Positions 16,277 through 25,013 of a DNA stretch of 64,000 nucleotides are shown here, piece after piece (position 1 is the stretch's first letter; each line of letters starts with the position of its first letter). A program made the position numbers and the translations under genes. Where the stretch lies: positions 1-64,000 of the forward strand of contig WGNJ01000018.1 in NCBI GenBank assembly GCA_016124635.1, written 5' to 3'. Under the pieces are notes generated by a model. The model did not search any database. It saw nothing but the letters and a program-made list of their open reading frames with translations, and was not told the DNA's origin. Source of the stretch: Alphaproteobacteria bacterium. Its GTDB lineage: Bacteria > Pseudomonadota > Alphaproteobacteria > Micropepsales > Micropepsaceae.

Positions 16277-16912
16277 TCATCTACCGACAATCTGCCAGGT
16301 GCCGTCCCGGTTGCGGCAGGCTGCGCCATATCCGGTCGTCCGGCGGCCTTCGATGTAGATCGTCTGGCGAAACTCCCTGCACTCGCCATCGTAACCGTAG
16401 CGATCGCCGCGGTCGTAGTCGCGCACAGGCTGCATGTAGCCGTAATGTCCGTTGTACGGATTGCGCCAGCGGTAGCGGCGACCCCACTCCGGATCCTCGA
16501 AACCGTCGTAATAGGCGCGATTGTAATAGTGGGCATCGGCGCGCCTGTTGCCGCAACCGTCGCGCGCGATGACGTTGCCGGCGATGCCGCCGAGTATGAC
16601 ACCGCCGATCGTAGCCGCGGTGCGGCCCGAATGGTGGCCGAATTGGTTGCCGATGACACCACCGAGGATGGCGCCAAGTCCGGTGCCGACGAGCTCGCGA
16701 TCTTGACAGCCGTTATAGGCTGAGCCGCTATTGTGGTAGCGATACGTGTCGCCGCGATAGGAATCCGCGTAGTAGCCGTCGCCGCCTCCCTGGTACGGAG
16801 CATCGGGATCGTACTGATCGTAATGACCGTACACGTCACCGGCCGACGCCGGAGCGACGCCACCCAAGATCAGGACGCAAGCCGCGGTTGTTGAAAGAAG
16901 GATCTTCGACAT
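16277..16912 (-). CDS. Secreted glycine-zipper (2TM) surface/outer-membrane protein
   Basis: The 211-residue protein starts at 16912 behind AAGGAG. It has a signal peptide (SKILLSTTAACVLILGG..ASA), a Tyr/Gly/Asp-rich segment, a glycine-zipper helix pair GTGLGAILGGVIGNQFG and TAATIGGVILGGIAGNVIA (about residues 82-120), and a Tyr/Arg-rich tail ending GRDGTW-like (CRNRDGTWQIVG). Such proteins are typical outer-membrane-associated structural proteins, related to the SlyB/17-kDa antigen pattern, but no lipobox is seen. Function is unknown. Confidence 0.75.
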   Translation of the reverse strand: MSKILLSTTAACVLILGGVAPASAGDVYGHYDQYDPDAPYQGGGDGYYADSYRGDTYRYHNSGSAYNGCQDRELVGTGLGAILGGVIGNQFGHHSGRTAATIGGVILGGIAGNVIARDGCGNRRADAHYYNRAYYDGFEDPEWGRRYRWRNPYNGHYGYMQPVRDYDRGDRYGYDGECREFRQTIYIEGRRTTGYGAACRNRDGTWQIVGR

Positions 16913-17071
16913 CGCGATACTCCTTACACGTACGAAATTGCACGCACGAATTTTCGCGGCCGATTTTCGGGCTGCCGGGATGAACAGGTTCTGAATTGCG
17001 AACATAAGGATGCACACGGCGACGACCATGTGATCGCGCACACCGCGTTAGGGTAAAGGGTGCCTTAAGTC

Positions 17072-17710
17072 CTAAGCCGCAGCTGAGCGATCGGCGGCGA
17101 CGAGCTGTTCCGCCAGAGAGCCGCGCGAAGGCGGGATGTCGGTGAATTCGATCGCGATGCCGAGCTCGTGGTGACGCACGACGCGGCCGCGCATCTTGCC
17201 GACCATGACTTGCTCGCCGAGCGCCGGCCACTCCGCAGTCTCGACGGAGACGCCGCCGAGCGACAGGTCGATGACGCGACACGGAAGTTCGCGGCCGTCG
17301 GCGCGGACGATGCGCGTCGCGGCGGAGGTCGTCTCGCGTTCGTGACGGCGGCCTTCTTGTGGCGCCGTCTTCTTGTTCGTCGACAGACGCTCCTCGAGCT
17401 TCTCGCGCTTGATGGCGGACAGCGTCAGGTGGACGGCAAATCCCTTGTTGTTGAGACGCGCGACCATGCCTTCGAGGCGACCGAAGCCTTCGACATAGGC
17501 GATGACGATTGATCCCTGATCGGGCTCGGCGTCGGTCTGAATGGCCATGCCGCCAAGCGAAATGTCTGTGACCGTGCCGGTATGCTCGGTGCCGTCGGCA
17601 ATGAGGAAACGCACGCCGAGCTTCAAGGGGCTGCGCTTGTGCTTGCGCCGGTCAGTCGAACGCGACGTAGCGTCATGCGCTCCAGACTGCTTGTTCGCGT
17701 CCTTCTTCAT
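17072..17710 (-). CDS. Protein with two PilZ domains
   Basis: This 212-residue protein carries two consecutive PilZ domains. The first has RKHKR (about residue 22) with DISLGGM (about 48-54). The second has RRHER (about 121) with DLSLGGV (about 148-154). Both therefore keep the RxxxR and D/NxSxxG motifs that bind cyclic di-GMP. The protein lacks an output domain and is probably a cytoplasmic adaptor that senses c-di-GMP. It is a single gene, divergent from the GMC oxidoreductase. Confidence 0.88.
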   Translation of the reverse strand: MKKDANKQSGAHDATSRSTDRRKHKRSPLKLGVRFLIADGTEHTGTVTDISLGGMAIQTDAEPDQGSIVIAYVEGFGRLEGMVARLNNKGFAVHLTLSAIKREKLEERLSTNKKTAPQEGRRHERETTSAATRIVRADGRELPCRVIDLSLGGVSVETAEWPALGEQVMVGKMRGRVVRHHELGIAIEFTDIPPSRGSLAEQLVAADRSAAA

Positions 17711-17903
17711 CCTAGCCCCGCGGTTGGCACGAGTGGTCTGCCGGTCTCTCCCTCCGGCTATTGTGGCTAGTGTACGAACCCATAGTTAACGGTGTCTTGC
17801 GTTGCGGGGCCGCTTGATTGCCTATAGTGGGTGCAAAGATGCTCCATTTCGGCACCGACCCCGCAGAAACTGGACGCTTTTTCAAGACGGGCTTTGGGTT
17901 TCC

Positions 17904-19565
17904 ATGACCTCCACCTCCTTCGACTACATCATCGTCGGCGCCGGAAGCGCCGGCTGCGTGCTCGCCAACAGGCTGACGGCAGACCCCGGCGTATCGGTGC
18001 TGCTGCTGGAGGCGGGCGGCAAAGACAATTCGGTTTTGGTTCGAATGCCGGCGGGGGTCGGCGCCCTGCTTTCCACGCGCACGCGCTTCAACTGGTACTT
18101 CGAGACCGAAGGCCAGAAGAATCTCATGAATCGAAAGCTCTACTGGCCGCGCGGCAAATGCTGGGGCGGATCGTCGTCGATCAACGGCATGATCTACATC
18201 CGCGGACACGCGCGCGACTACGACCAATGGCGGCAGATGGGGCTCGAAGGCTGGGGCTTCGGCGACGTGCTGCCCTACTTCAAACGCGCCGAAGCCAACG
18301 AGAACGGCGGCGACAAGTTTCACGGCGGCGACGGACCGCTTGCGGTGTCGAACGGGCATTCGAAGGTGCCGCTGTTTCGCGCCTATATCGAAGCGGGTGC
18401 GCAGGCCGGCTTTCCGACCACGAAGGACTTCAACGGCTTCCAGCAAGAAGGCTTCGGACCCTATCAGCTGACGATCAAGGACGGGCGGCGCTGGTCGACG
18501 GCGGCCGGATACCTGCTCCCTGTCCTGTCGCGTCCCAATCTCAAGACCGAAGTGAACGCGCACACGGCGCGCGTGCTCTTCGACGGCAAGCGCGCAATCG
18601 GCGTCGAATACGTGCAGAAGGGCAAGGTCACGCAAGTGATGGCGAACCGCGAGGTGATCCTCGCCGGCGGCGCGGTGAACACGCCGCAGCTGCTTCTGCT
18701 CTCCGGCATCGGCGACGCGGACTACCTGCGCAAATGGAACGTGCCGATCGTCGCCGATCTGCCGGGCGTCGGGCGCAACCTGCAAGACCATCTCGACATC
18801 ACCGTGCAATACGAGTGCACGCAGCCGATCACGTTCTATACGTTCTCAAAACCGCTGAAGCAGATTCAGACCGGCCTCGCCTATTCGCTCTTCGGGCAAG
18901 GGACGGGACGCCAACAAGGACTCGAGTCCGGCGCGTTCGTGAAGACCAGATCCGGCCTCGAAATCCCCGATCTGCAAATTCACTTCGTCGCCGCGCTGAT
19001 GATGGATCACGGACGCAAGAAGGCCGACCGGCACGGCTTCACGGCGCATGCGTGTCAGCTGCGGCCGGAGTCGCGCGGGTTCATTGCGCTCAAATCGCTG
19101 AACCCGCTCGATGCACCTCTGATCCAGCCGAACTACATGTCGACTGAGAACGACAAGCGGACGTTGCGGGAAGGCGTGAAGATCTTGCGGAAGGTGTTCG
19201 CGCAAAAGCCGTTCGATCCGTTCCGGGGACCTGAGCTGATGCCGGGCGCGACGGTGACGACCGACGACGAGATCGACGATTTCGTGCGGCGCACCGCGGA
19301 AACGATCTATCACCCGATCGGCACAGCGCGCATGGGCCACGACAGGCTTGCCGTGGTCGACGGCGAGCTCAAAGTGCACGGCGTGCAGGGCTTGCGCGTC
19401 GTCGACGCGTCGGTGATGCCGACGCTCGTCGGCGGCAACACGAATGCACCTACGATCATGATCGCCGAGAAAGCGAGCGACATGATCCTGGGCAAGCCGG
19501 CGCCGCCGCCCGAACCGATCCACGTCGCGGAAGACAACTACGATCGCGTGGCGGCCGCGCGCTAG
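17904..19565 (+). CDS. GMC-family FAD oxidoreductase (choline/alcohol dehydrogenase type)
   Basis: This 553-residue flavoprotein begins with the Rossmann motif DYIIVGAGSAGCVLANRL (about residues 7-24), followed by the GMC signature RGKCWGGSSSINGM (about 80-93). It ends with the catalytic His in YHPIGTARMG (about 472) and the Asn in GGNTNAP (about 513). Family members oxidise alcohols such as choline or glucose; the substrate is not decided by sequence. The ATG at 17904 is chosen because upstream extension needs a TTG and adds unrelated residues. Confidence 0.9.
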   Translation: MTSTSFDYIIVGAGSAGCVLANRLTADPGVSVLLLEAGGKDNSVLVRMPAGVGALLSTRTRFNWYFETEGQKNLMNRKLYWPRGKCWGGSSSINGMIYIRGHARDYDQWRQMGLEGWGFGDVLPYFKRAEANENGGDKFHGGDGPLAVSNGHSKVPLFRAYIEAGAQAGFPTTKDFNGFQQEGFGPYQLTIKDGRRWSTAAGYLLPVLSRPNLKTEVNAHTARVLFDGKRAIGVEYVQKGKVTQVMANREVILAGGAVNTPQLLLLSGIGDADYLRKWNVPIVADLPGVGRNLQDHLDITVQYECTQPITFYTFSKPLKQIQTGLAYSLFGQGTGRQQGLESGAFVKTRSGLEIPDLQIHFVAALMMDHGRKKADRHGFTAHACQLRPESRGFIALKSLNPLDAPLIQPNYMSTENDKRTLREGVKILRKVFAQKPFDPFRGPELMPGATVTTDDEIDDFVRRTAETIYHPIGTARMGHDRLAVVDGELKVHGVQGLRVVDASVMPTLVGGNTNAPTIMIAEKASDMILGKPAPPPEPIHVAEDNYDRVAAAR

Positions 19566-19684
19566 AGAACGCCCGGGCTTTGAAGAGATTTTATGTCGCG
19601 CGCAACCAGCGTGCTGTTGCGCGCTGAGCGGCGCGCTGCGATTAGCCCTTTCGCCCGCGGAGAGGCATCGCAATTGAGAAGCTG

Positions 19685-20494
19685 TTGCATACCGCCGTTT
19701 CGCCTCGAAATCGAAACGCTGCTATTCGTTCTCGTGTGATCGTTCGAGTCGCATTCCTTGTGTTTCTGTCGGCCGCCGTGTTGGCGCCGATCGGCGTTGC
19801 CTATGCGGGTCCGCCGTTCGCGACGGACGATCCAGTGCCGACGGATTACGGCCACTACGAACTCTATCTCTACTCGGAAGGTACTTGGGCGGGTGAGTCG
19901 CTGGACGGTACCGCCGTCGGAGTCGAGGTGAATTACGGGCTCTTGCCGGACCTGCAGGTCAGCGCGGATCTGCCGGTTGGATTCAATATTCCAGACGACG
20001 CGGGCCCGCGCTTCGATATCGGCGACGCCTCGGTCGGCCTGAAATATCGGATTCTTCACGAGGACACCGAAGGCTGGCAGCCGGACTTGAGCGTCTTTCC
20101 TTCGTTCGAGGCGGCGCTGGTCTATTCGGGTTCAAGCGGATCGGACCGCCCCACTCACCTCTTCCTGCCGTTGTGGGCGCAGAAGACCTTCGGGGAGTGG
20201 TCCGTGTTCGGCGGCGGAGGATTTCGGATCAACGACGGCGTCGGCGCGCGCAATTCTTGGTTTACGGGCATCGCCGCGCTGAAGCACATGGGCGACGGCC
20301 TTCATCTGGGCGGTGAGTTTTACCGCGAGACGGCCGAGGCGCGCGGCGAAAACGGGACGACGGCCTTCAGCCTGGGCGGCACCTACGATCTCAGCGATTC
20401 CTGGCATGTTGTCGGCTCGGTCGGCGCCGGTGTTGCGGATCATAGCGGATCGACCTCGATAACCTCGTACGTCGCGCTCGAGTGGACCCTTTGA
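19685..20494 (+). CDS. Outer-membrane beta-barrel-like protein (phenol MetA/transporter-type)
   Basis: After a signal peptide (VIVRVAFLVFLSAAVLAP..AYA) the mature protein starts GPPFATDDPVPTDYGHYE, a pattern common to proteins of the MetA-phenol-pathway/transporter barrel group. It is built of alternating strands such as WSVFGGGGFRIN and ends with an aromatic-leucine pair (EWTL) typical of barrels. The frame opens at a TTG (19685); a GTG at 19736 would begin exactly at the signal peptide and may be the true start. It lies before a two-component system in the same direction. Cargo is unknown. Confidence 0.68.
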   Translation: MHTAVSPRNRNAAIRSRVIVRVAFLVFLSAAVLAPIGVAYAGPPFATDDPVPTDYGHYELYLYSEGTWAGESLDGTAVGVEVNYGLLPDLQVSADLPVGFNIPDDAGPRFDIGDASVGLKYRILHEDTEGWQPDLSVFPSFEAALVYSGSSGSDRPTHLFLPLWAQKTFGEWSVFGGGGFRINDGVGARNSWFTGIAALKHMGDGLHLGGEFYRETAEARGENGTTAFSLGGTYDLSDSWHVVGSVGAGVADHSGSTSITSYVALEWTL

Positions 20495-20667
20495 TAGATC
20501 GAGATGCGAACGCATTGCAGTCGCAGCGATTGTTGACGCAGATCAGCGTACGATCGAGAGCGCGTTACTATACGGTTTGGTAATTTGCAGTCGTTCGGGT
20601 GCTCGGGCCTTTAATGTCCGAACGGTCGGAGACTCACCGCAACCGGTTGGCACTGCACGGAGTGAGC

Positions 20668-21345
20668 ATGCGTCTCTTGTTGGTCGAAGATGACCGGCGC
20701 ACGGCAGACTATGTCAAGCGCGGCGCGACCGAGCATGGCCACGTCGTCGACCACGCGTCCAACGGCCGCGACGGATTGTTCTTGGCGACCGGCGGGACAT
20801 ACGACGTCTTGATCGTCGATCGCATGCTGCCGGGCCTCGACGGTCTGTCGCTCGTCAAGAGCTTGAGATCCGCCAACGTCAAGACGCCGATCCTCTTCCT
20901 CACCACGATGAGCGGCATCGACGACCGGGTCGAAGGTTTGAACGCGGGCGGAGACGACTACCTCAACAAGCCGTTTTCGTTCTCGGAGTTGCTGGCCCGC
21001 GTCAACGCCCTCGCCCGCCGACCGCCGCTCAGCGATCAGCAGACGCAATTGCGGTTGCACGATTTGGAAATGGACCTTTTGAAGCGGACAGTGAAACGCG
21101 GCGGCGTGGCGATCGACCTTCAGCCGCGCGAATTCCAGCTGCTCGAATTCTTGATGCGACGGCCCAACCAAGTGGTCACGCGAACGATGCTGCTCGAGGG
21201 CGTTTGGGACTTTCATTTCGATCCCAAGACGAATGTGGTCGAGACGCATATCAGCCGGCTGCGATCGAAGATCAATCAAGGGAATGGGGTCGAGTTGATC
21301 CACACCGTTCGCGGCTCCGGGTACTCGATGCATGTTCCCGATTAG
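20668..21345 (+). CDS. OmpR-family response regulator
   Basis: This 225-residue regulator has a receiver domain with acidic EDD near residues 7-9, phospho-acceptor Asp51 in VLIVDRMLPG and the conserved Lys in DDYLNKPFSF. A winged-helix DNA-binding domain follows (LQPREFQLLEFLMRR; NVVETHISRLRSKI; IHTVRGSGY). The ATG at 20668 follows GGAG. The kinase gene overlaps its 3' end by 14 bases. The pattern is like CzcR/CusR-type metal regulators, but no metal-efflux gene is adjacent, so the stimulus is open. Confidence 0.9.
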   Translation: MRLLLVEDDRRTADYVKRGATEHGHVVDHASNGRDGLFLATGGTYDVLIVDRMLPGLDGLSLVKSLRSANVKTPILFLTTMSGIDDRVEGLNAGGDDYLNKPFSFSELLARVNALARRPPLSDQQTQLRLHDLEMDLLKRTVKRGGVAIDLQPREFQLLEFLMRRPNQVVTRTMLLEGVWDFHFDPKTNVVETHISRLRSKINQGNGVELIHTVRGSGYSMHVPD

Positions 21346-22744
21346 ACTCCTTCGTACCGCCAATTTTCGCCTAGCGGCGGTGTATGCGCTGATCTTCGGC
21401 GTGTCCGTGATGGTGCTTGCGAGCGTGATCTATTGGCGTTCGACGAGCGAGCTCGAGGCCCAGGCTCGCTTGCGCATGCAAACGGAAGCGAGTGCCTTGC
21501 GGACCGAATATCTGCAAGGCGGCCTAAAGCAACTGATCAGTGCCATCACGGGGCGGCAACGCGGTCATGTTGCCGGCGGCCTCGACTACACCGTCCATGA
21601 TGGACGTCAAACGCGCTACTTCGGTAGCTTGAAAGAGCTGCCCCATCGCTCCGGCTGGTCAACCGTGACCGGTCCGCCGGACGGCGACGAGCCCGCCGGC
21701 CAACTCGAACAACTCGACGTCTACACCGTGCCGCTTTCCAAATCGCTTTGGCTGTCCGTTGGAGACGACTTCGGGCGGATCGGCGTCTTTGGAGCGGTCA
21801 TTTTGGAGACCTTTGTTTGGGCGTTGGTACTGACGATCACTCTGGCGATCGTCGGCGGACTCGTCCTAAGTGCCGGCTTCTTGGGGCGTGTCGAGGCGAT
21901 CACCGACACCGCGAAGGCGATCATCAACGGCGACATTCAACGCCGTATTCCGCGCCGCGGGTCGAAAGACGAGCTCGACGACTTGGCGGACACGCTCAAT
22001 CAGATGCTCGACCGGATCGGAGGGCTGATGGAGGCCCTGCGCCAGGTCACCAACGACATCGCGCATGATTTGCGCATGCCGTTGAGCACGCTTCGTCAAA
22101 CGCTGGAAAGCGCTCGCGAACGGGCGCGCAGCGTGCCGGAGTTCGACCACGAAGTGGGCCGCGCGGTCGAGGATGTCGATGCGATCCTGGAAACCTTTTC
22201 CGCACTCCTCCGCATTGCGCAGATCGAGGCCGGGAGCCGTCGCGCTAGATTTCGCGACATCAATCTAAGCGATCTCGTGGATAATCTGATGCAGACGTAC
22301 GCGGTTGTCGCGGACGACGCCGGCAAGTCCGTACGCGTTACCGTGCCCCGCGGCATTCATGTCAAAGGCGACGGCGACCTTCTGATCCAGATGATCGCGA
22401 ACGTCATCGAAAACGCCATTCGTCACACGCCGGAGCGCACCAATATCGAAGTGACGCTGACGAAGTCGCCAAGCCCCGTTCTGACTGTGGCCGACGGCGG
22501 CCCCGGCATTCCCGCGTCCGAACGCGATCGGGTGTTCCAGCGGTTTCACCGGCTGGACCGCAGCCGAACCACGCCGGGCAACGGACTCGGCCTCAGCATC
22601 GTCGCCGCCATTGCCGAGTTGCACGACATCAAAATCTCTCTGGACGACAACAAACCCGGGCTGCGCGTCGCGATGTCGTTTCCGGGGCAATCCGCCAATC
22701 AAATCAGCCAGTCCCCGCGCGCCCGCGCCACCATGCCGGCATAG
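21332..22744 (+). CDS. Membrane sensor histidine kinase
   Basis: This 470-residue kinase has two membrane helices (about residues 12-34 and 151-183) flanking a periplasmic loop, a HAMP-like segment, the H-box NDIAHDLRMPL with His245, and an ATPase domain with NVIENAIRHTP, VADGGPGI and GNGLGLSI. It should phosphorylate the response regulator encoded immediately upstream, whose gene it overlaps. The periplasmic sensor region (about 115 residues) has no recognised fold. Confidence 0.9.
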   Translation: MFPIRLLRTANFRLAAVYALIFGVSVMVLASVIYWRSTSELEAQARLRMQTEASALRTEYLQGGLKQLISAITGRQRGHVAGGLDYTVHDGRQTRYFGSLKELPHRSGWSTVTGPPDGDEPAGQLEQLDVYTVPLSKSLWLSVGDDFGRIGVFGAVILETFVWALVLTITLAIVGGLVLSAGFLGRVEAITDTAKAIINGDIQRRIPRRGSKDELDDLADTLNQMLDRIGGLMEALRQVTNDIAHDLRMPLSTLRQTLESARERARSVPEFDHEVGRAVEDVDAILETFSALLRIAQIEAGSRRARFRDINLSDLVDNLMQTYAVVADDAGKSVRVTVPRGIHVKGDGDLLIQMIANVIENAIRHTPERTNIEVTLTKSPSPVLTVADGGPGIPASERDRVFQRFHRLDRSRTTPGNGLGLSIVAAIAELHDIKISLDDNKPGLRVAMSFPGQSANQISQSPRARATMPA

Positions 22745-22756
22745 GCGCGGCAAGTC

Positions 22757-24013
22757 CTACGCCGCCCGCTCCTGGCGTTGCAGAGCGCGTCGATGGAGCA
22801 TGTCGACGAACGCTGCAAAAAGCTTGCGCATTTGCGGCGACTTGTACGGATAGATATCCGCCGGGTCCATGTCGTGCACGATGAGCGCGGTCTCCGCTTC
22901 GAACAGCACGAGGCGCCCGTCTCTCGTCTCGGCGCAGTCGATGCCGAAATAATCGAGGCCGACGCGTTTCACGAGTTCGTCGAAGCATGCGGCGTGACGT
23001 CCGGCGAAGCCCGCGTCAAAGGACGAGAAAAAGGCGGCCTCCTCGGATCGCTTCGACGAGCTCTCGCTCATATTTGCGTTGAGATACCAAACCTTCCACT
23101 CGTCCGTTATGGCCATGTGAACGGCAAAGGCCCTGCCCGCGATGAACACGATCCGATATTTTCTGAACAACCCGTCCGGTGAACGGTAATCGAGATACGG
23201 CGACACAAAGAAATGCTCTTCAGCGCGCAGAGTCAGATACGAGCGCAGAGCCGCTGCATCGTCGATCTTTTCCAGCCCACGTCCGGCATGCGAGTCGACC
23301 GGCCGCACGATAATCGGAAATTCGACGCCGTCGAGCGTGTTCTTCAAATCGGCGAGATCGTGAATGTGCGCCAACAAATCGCCGCGACGAACGCGGACCG
23401 TGGGCGGACAGACCAACCCATTGATGTCGGACACCAGCCGGTACAGTCGGTCCCGCTCCAGCTGAAGAATGTTCGACGGTTTGTTGAGAATTGGCCGCGG
23501 CCAGCGCGCCGCCGCTGCGTCCAATTTGTCGAGCAGATGCGCGAAGCGCTCGGCGTTGCCAATCGCGACGATTGCCAGGTCGTGATCGGGCAGCGGCTCC
23601 GAAAGGCCTTCCGCACCTTCGCCGACATAGAGAGAGGTGAGCTCGACGTCAGATCCTTGGAGCAAGAACTCCAATGGGATATTGCCGCCGATGTCTGTCG
23701 CCGCGCAGATCGCCAACAGCTTTATTCCTGTGGCGGGGCCTTCGAACGGCGACCGATAGAGACGGCCCGTCTCCAAAGCCTGCGCCTGCAGCGTTTCCCC
23801 GGCGTCTCCTTTTCCAAGAAGTTGTGCCAGCACTGAGAGGTCCATCAATGCGCCGCCGTCACTCGGATTTGCCTCGACAGTCGACAGCAATCGATTCCAG
23901 CAATCCGCCAGATTTTGCCCTTCGAACGCGCGCTTCGTGAGGTCCGCGAGGCCAATGCGCTCCGGGATCCGGCCATCGAGGGACAAATTTATCGCCGGTT
24001 GATCGCTTGACAT
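22757..24013 (-). CDS. ATP-grasp domain protein of unknown substrate
   Basis: This 418-residue protein has an N-terminal helical region, a central pre-ATP-grasp part, and a RimK/glutathione-synthetase-like ATP-grasp core: RPILNKPSNILQLERDRLY, FPIIVRPVDSHAGRGLEKI (ATP-binding lysine replaced by Arg in IVRP), KYRIVFIAGRAFAVHMAIT and LDYFGIDCAETRDGRLVLFE. It should form an amide or thioester from a carboxylate and ATP. It is divergent from the hemolysin/AMP-ligase operon with a 259-base shared promoter region, so participation in that pathway is plausible but unproven. Confidence 0.75.
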   Translation of the reverse strand: MSSDQPAINLSLDGRIPERIGLADLTKRAFEGQNLADCWNRLLSTVEANPSDGGALMDLSVLAQLLGKGDAGETLQAQALETGRLYRSPFEGPATGIKLLAICAATDIGGNIPLEFLLQGSDVELTSLYVGEGAEGLSEPLPDHDLAIVAIGNAERFAHLLDKLDAAAARWPRPILNKPSNILQLERDRLYRLVSDINGLVCPPTVRVRRGDLLAHIHDLADLKNTLDGVEFPIIVRPVDSHAGRGLEKIDDAAALRSYLTLRAEEHFFVSPYLDYRSPDGLFRKYRIVFIAGRAFAVHMAITDEWKVWYLNANMSESSSKRSEEAAFFSSFDAGFAGRHAACFDELVKRVGLDYFGIDCAETRDGRLVLFEAETALIVHDMDPADIYPYKSPQMRKLFAAFVDMLHRRALQRQERAA

Positions 24014-24272
24014 CGAACCCTCTGAGCATCGCCGCAAATTCGCGAGCCGAACGATGGGGAGCCGAGGGTTAAGGCTGAATGGATATAGTCAATTTTTTCT
24101 ATACAGTTTCGTAATCGAGCCGGAAGATTGGCGGCACGCGCTGCACGAATTTCCTGGCACTGCGATCGCCGGGTGCACCCGACGATGTTACGCCGTTCGC
24201 AACGTTACCAATCCACAACCTCCGCCCAACCTCTCTACAATCGACGCGCGACTAATGCTCGTAGCTTGTTGA

Positions 24273-25013
24273 GTGGCTACGGAGCGTCCCTGCGTGTTGG
24301 AAGTTCAGTTTTGCGCGGGTGCTGCCGCGCGCGGCGTCTTACTCGTCGACGAGGCGCGCATGCGGGCGCTGACCAACCTCTCCCCGACATGCATTCGCAT
24401 CACGCACAAAAACGACCTGCATCACAGCGAAGACGACCTCGTGCGGGGAGCATATGCGCAGGCATACGGTGCGACGATCGCCTGCAGCTACCCGCAGCTG
24501 ATGAGCGTCTACGGAAACGGCGATGCGCTGCTCGCAACGATCGGCTTTCGCGCGGCAAGCGCCGAACCGCTCTTCCTTGAGCGCTATTTGAACGAACCGA
24601 TCGAGATAGCGCTGGGTGAGCATCTCGGACGGCCGATCGAGCGGGATGCGATCGTCGAGATCGGCAGCCTCGCCTCGTATGGGCGCGGGGCCTCCTTGTT
24701 CCTGTTCGTTGCTTTGGCTGCCTATCTCCAGCAGCAGGGCTATGCCTACGCCGCCGTAACGGCGACCGAAGGCCTGCGAAAAACCTTCGATTTCTTCGGA
24801 TTCGATTCCGTCGAACTGGCCGACGCCGATCCATCCGTGCTGCCCGACGGCGGTAGTTCGTGGGGCAGCTACTACGACCGCCGGCCAAAGGTGATTGCCG
24901 GCGCCATCGAGCCCAGCGCGCGTCGCGTCGAACGCTTCCTGCCGCCCGAACACAACCGAAGCCTGGGCATCCTATTCGCGAATTTCAACACACCGGAGAG
25001 CGCCCGTACATGA
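24273..25013 (+). CDS. Thermostable hemolysin family protein (GNAT-like fold)
   Basis: The region from about residue 55 matches the thermostable-hemolysin family: YAQAYGATIACSYPQLMS, LLATIGFRAASAEPLFLERY and LNEPIEIALGE, followed by IVEIGSLASYG and a C-terminal Rossmann-like half. The family is named after a Vibrio protein but resembles GNAT/acyl-homoserine-lactone-synthase folds, so N-acyl transfer is a plausible activity. The start is a GTG at 24273; the first in-frame ATG, at 24360, is less likely. Its TGA overlaps the next start (ATGA), so it is coupled to the ligase-oxidase gene. Confidence 0.75.
   Translation: MATERPCVLEVQFCAGAAARGVLLVDEARMRALTNLSPTCIRITHKNDLHHSEDDLVRGAYAQAYGATIACSYPQLMSVYGNGDALLATIGFRAASAEPLFLERYLNEPIEIALGEHLGRPIERDAIVEIGSLASYGRGASLFLFVALAAYLQQQGYAYAAVTATEGLRKTFDFFGFDSVELADADPSVLPDGGSSWGSYYDRRPKVIAGAIEPSARRVERFLPPEHNRSLGILFANFNTPESART

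Noticed and set aside
17802..17903. N-terminal extension of the GMC oxidoreductase
   Set aside because: It would need a TTG start and adds 34 residues without family similarity before the Rossmann motif.
24273..25013. Toxin or haemolysin gene
   Set aside because: The family name comes from one Vibrio protein. There is no signal peptide, and the gene context is metabolic.
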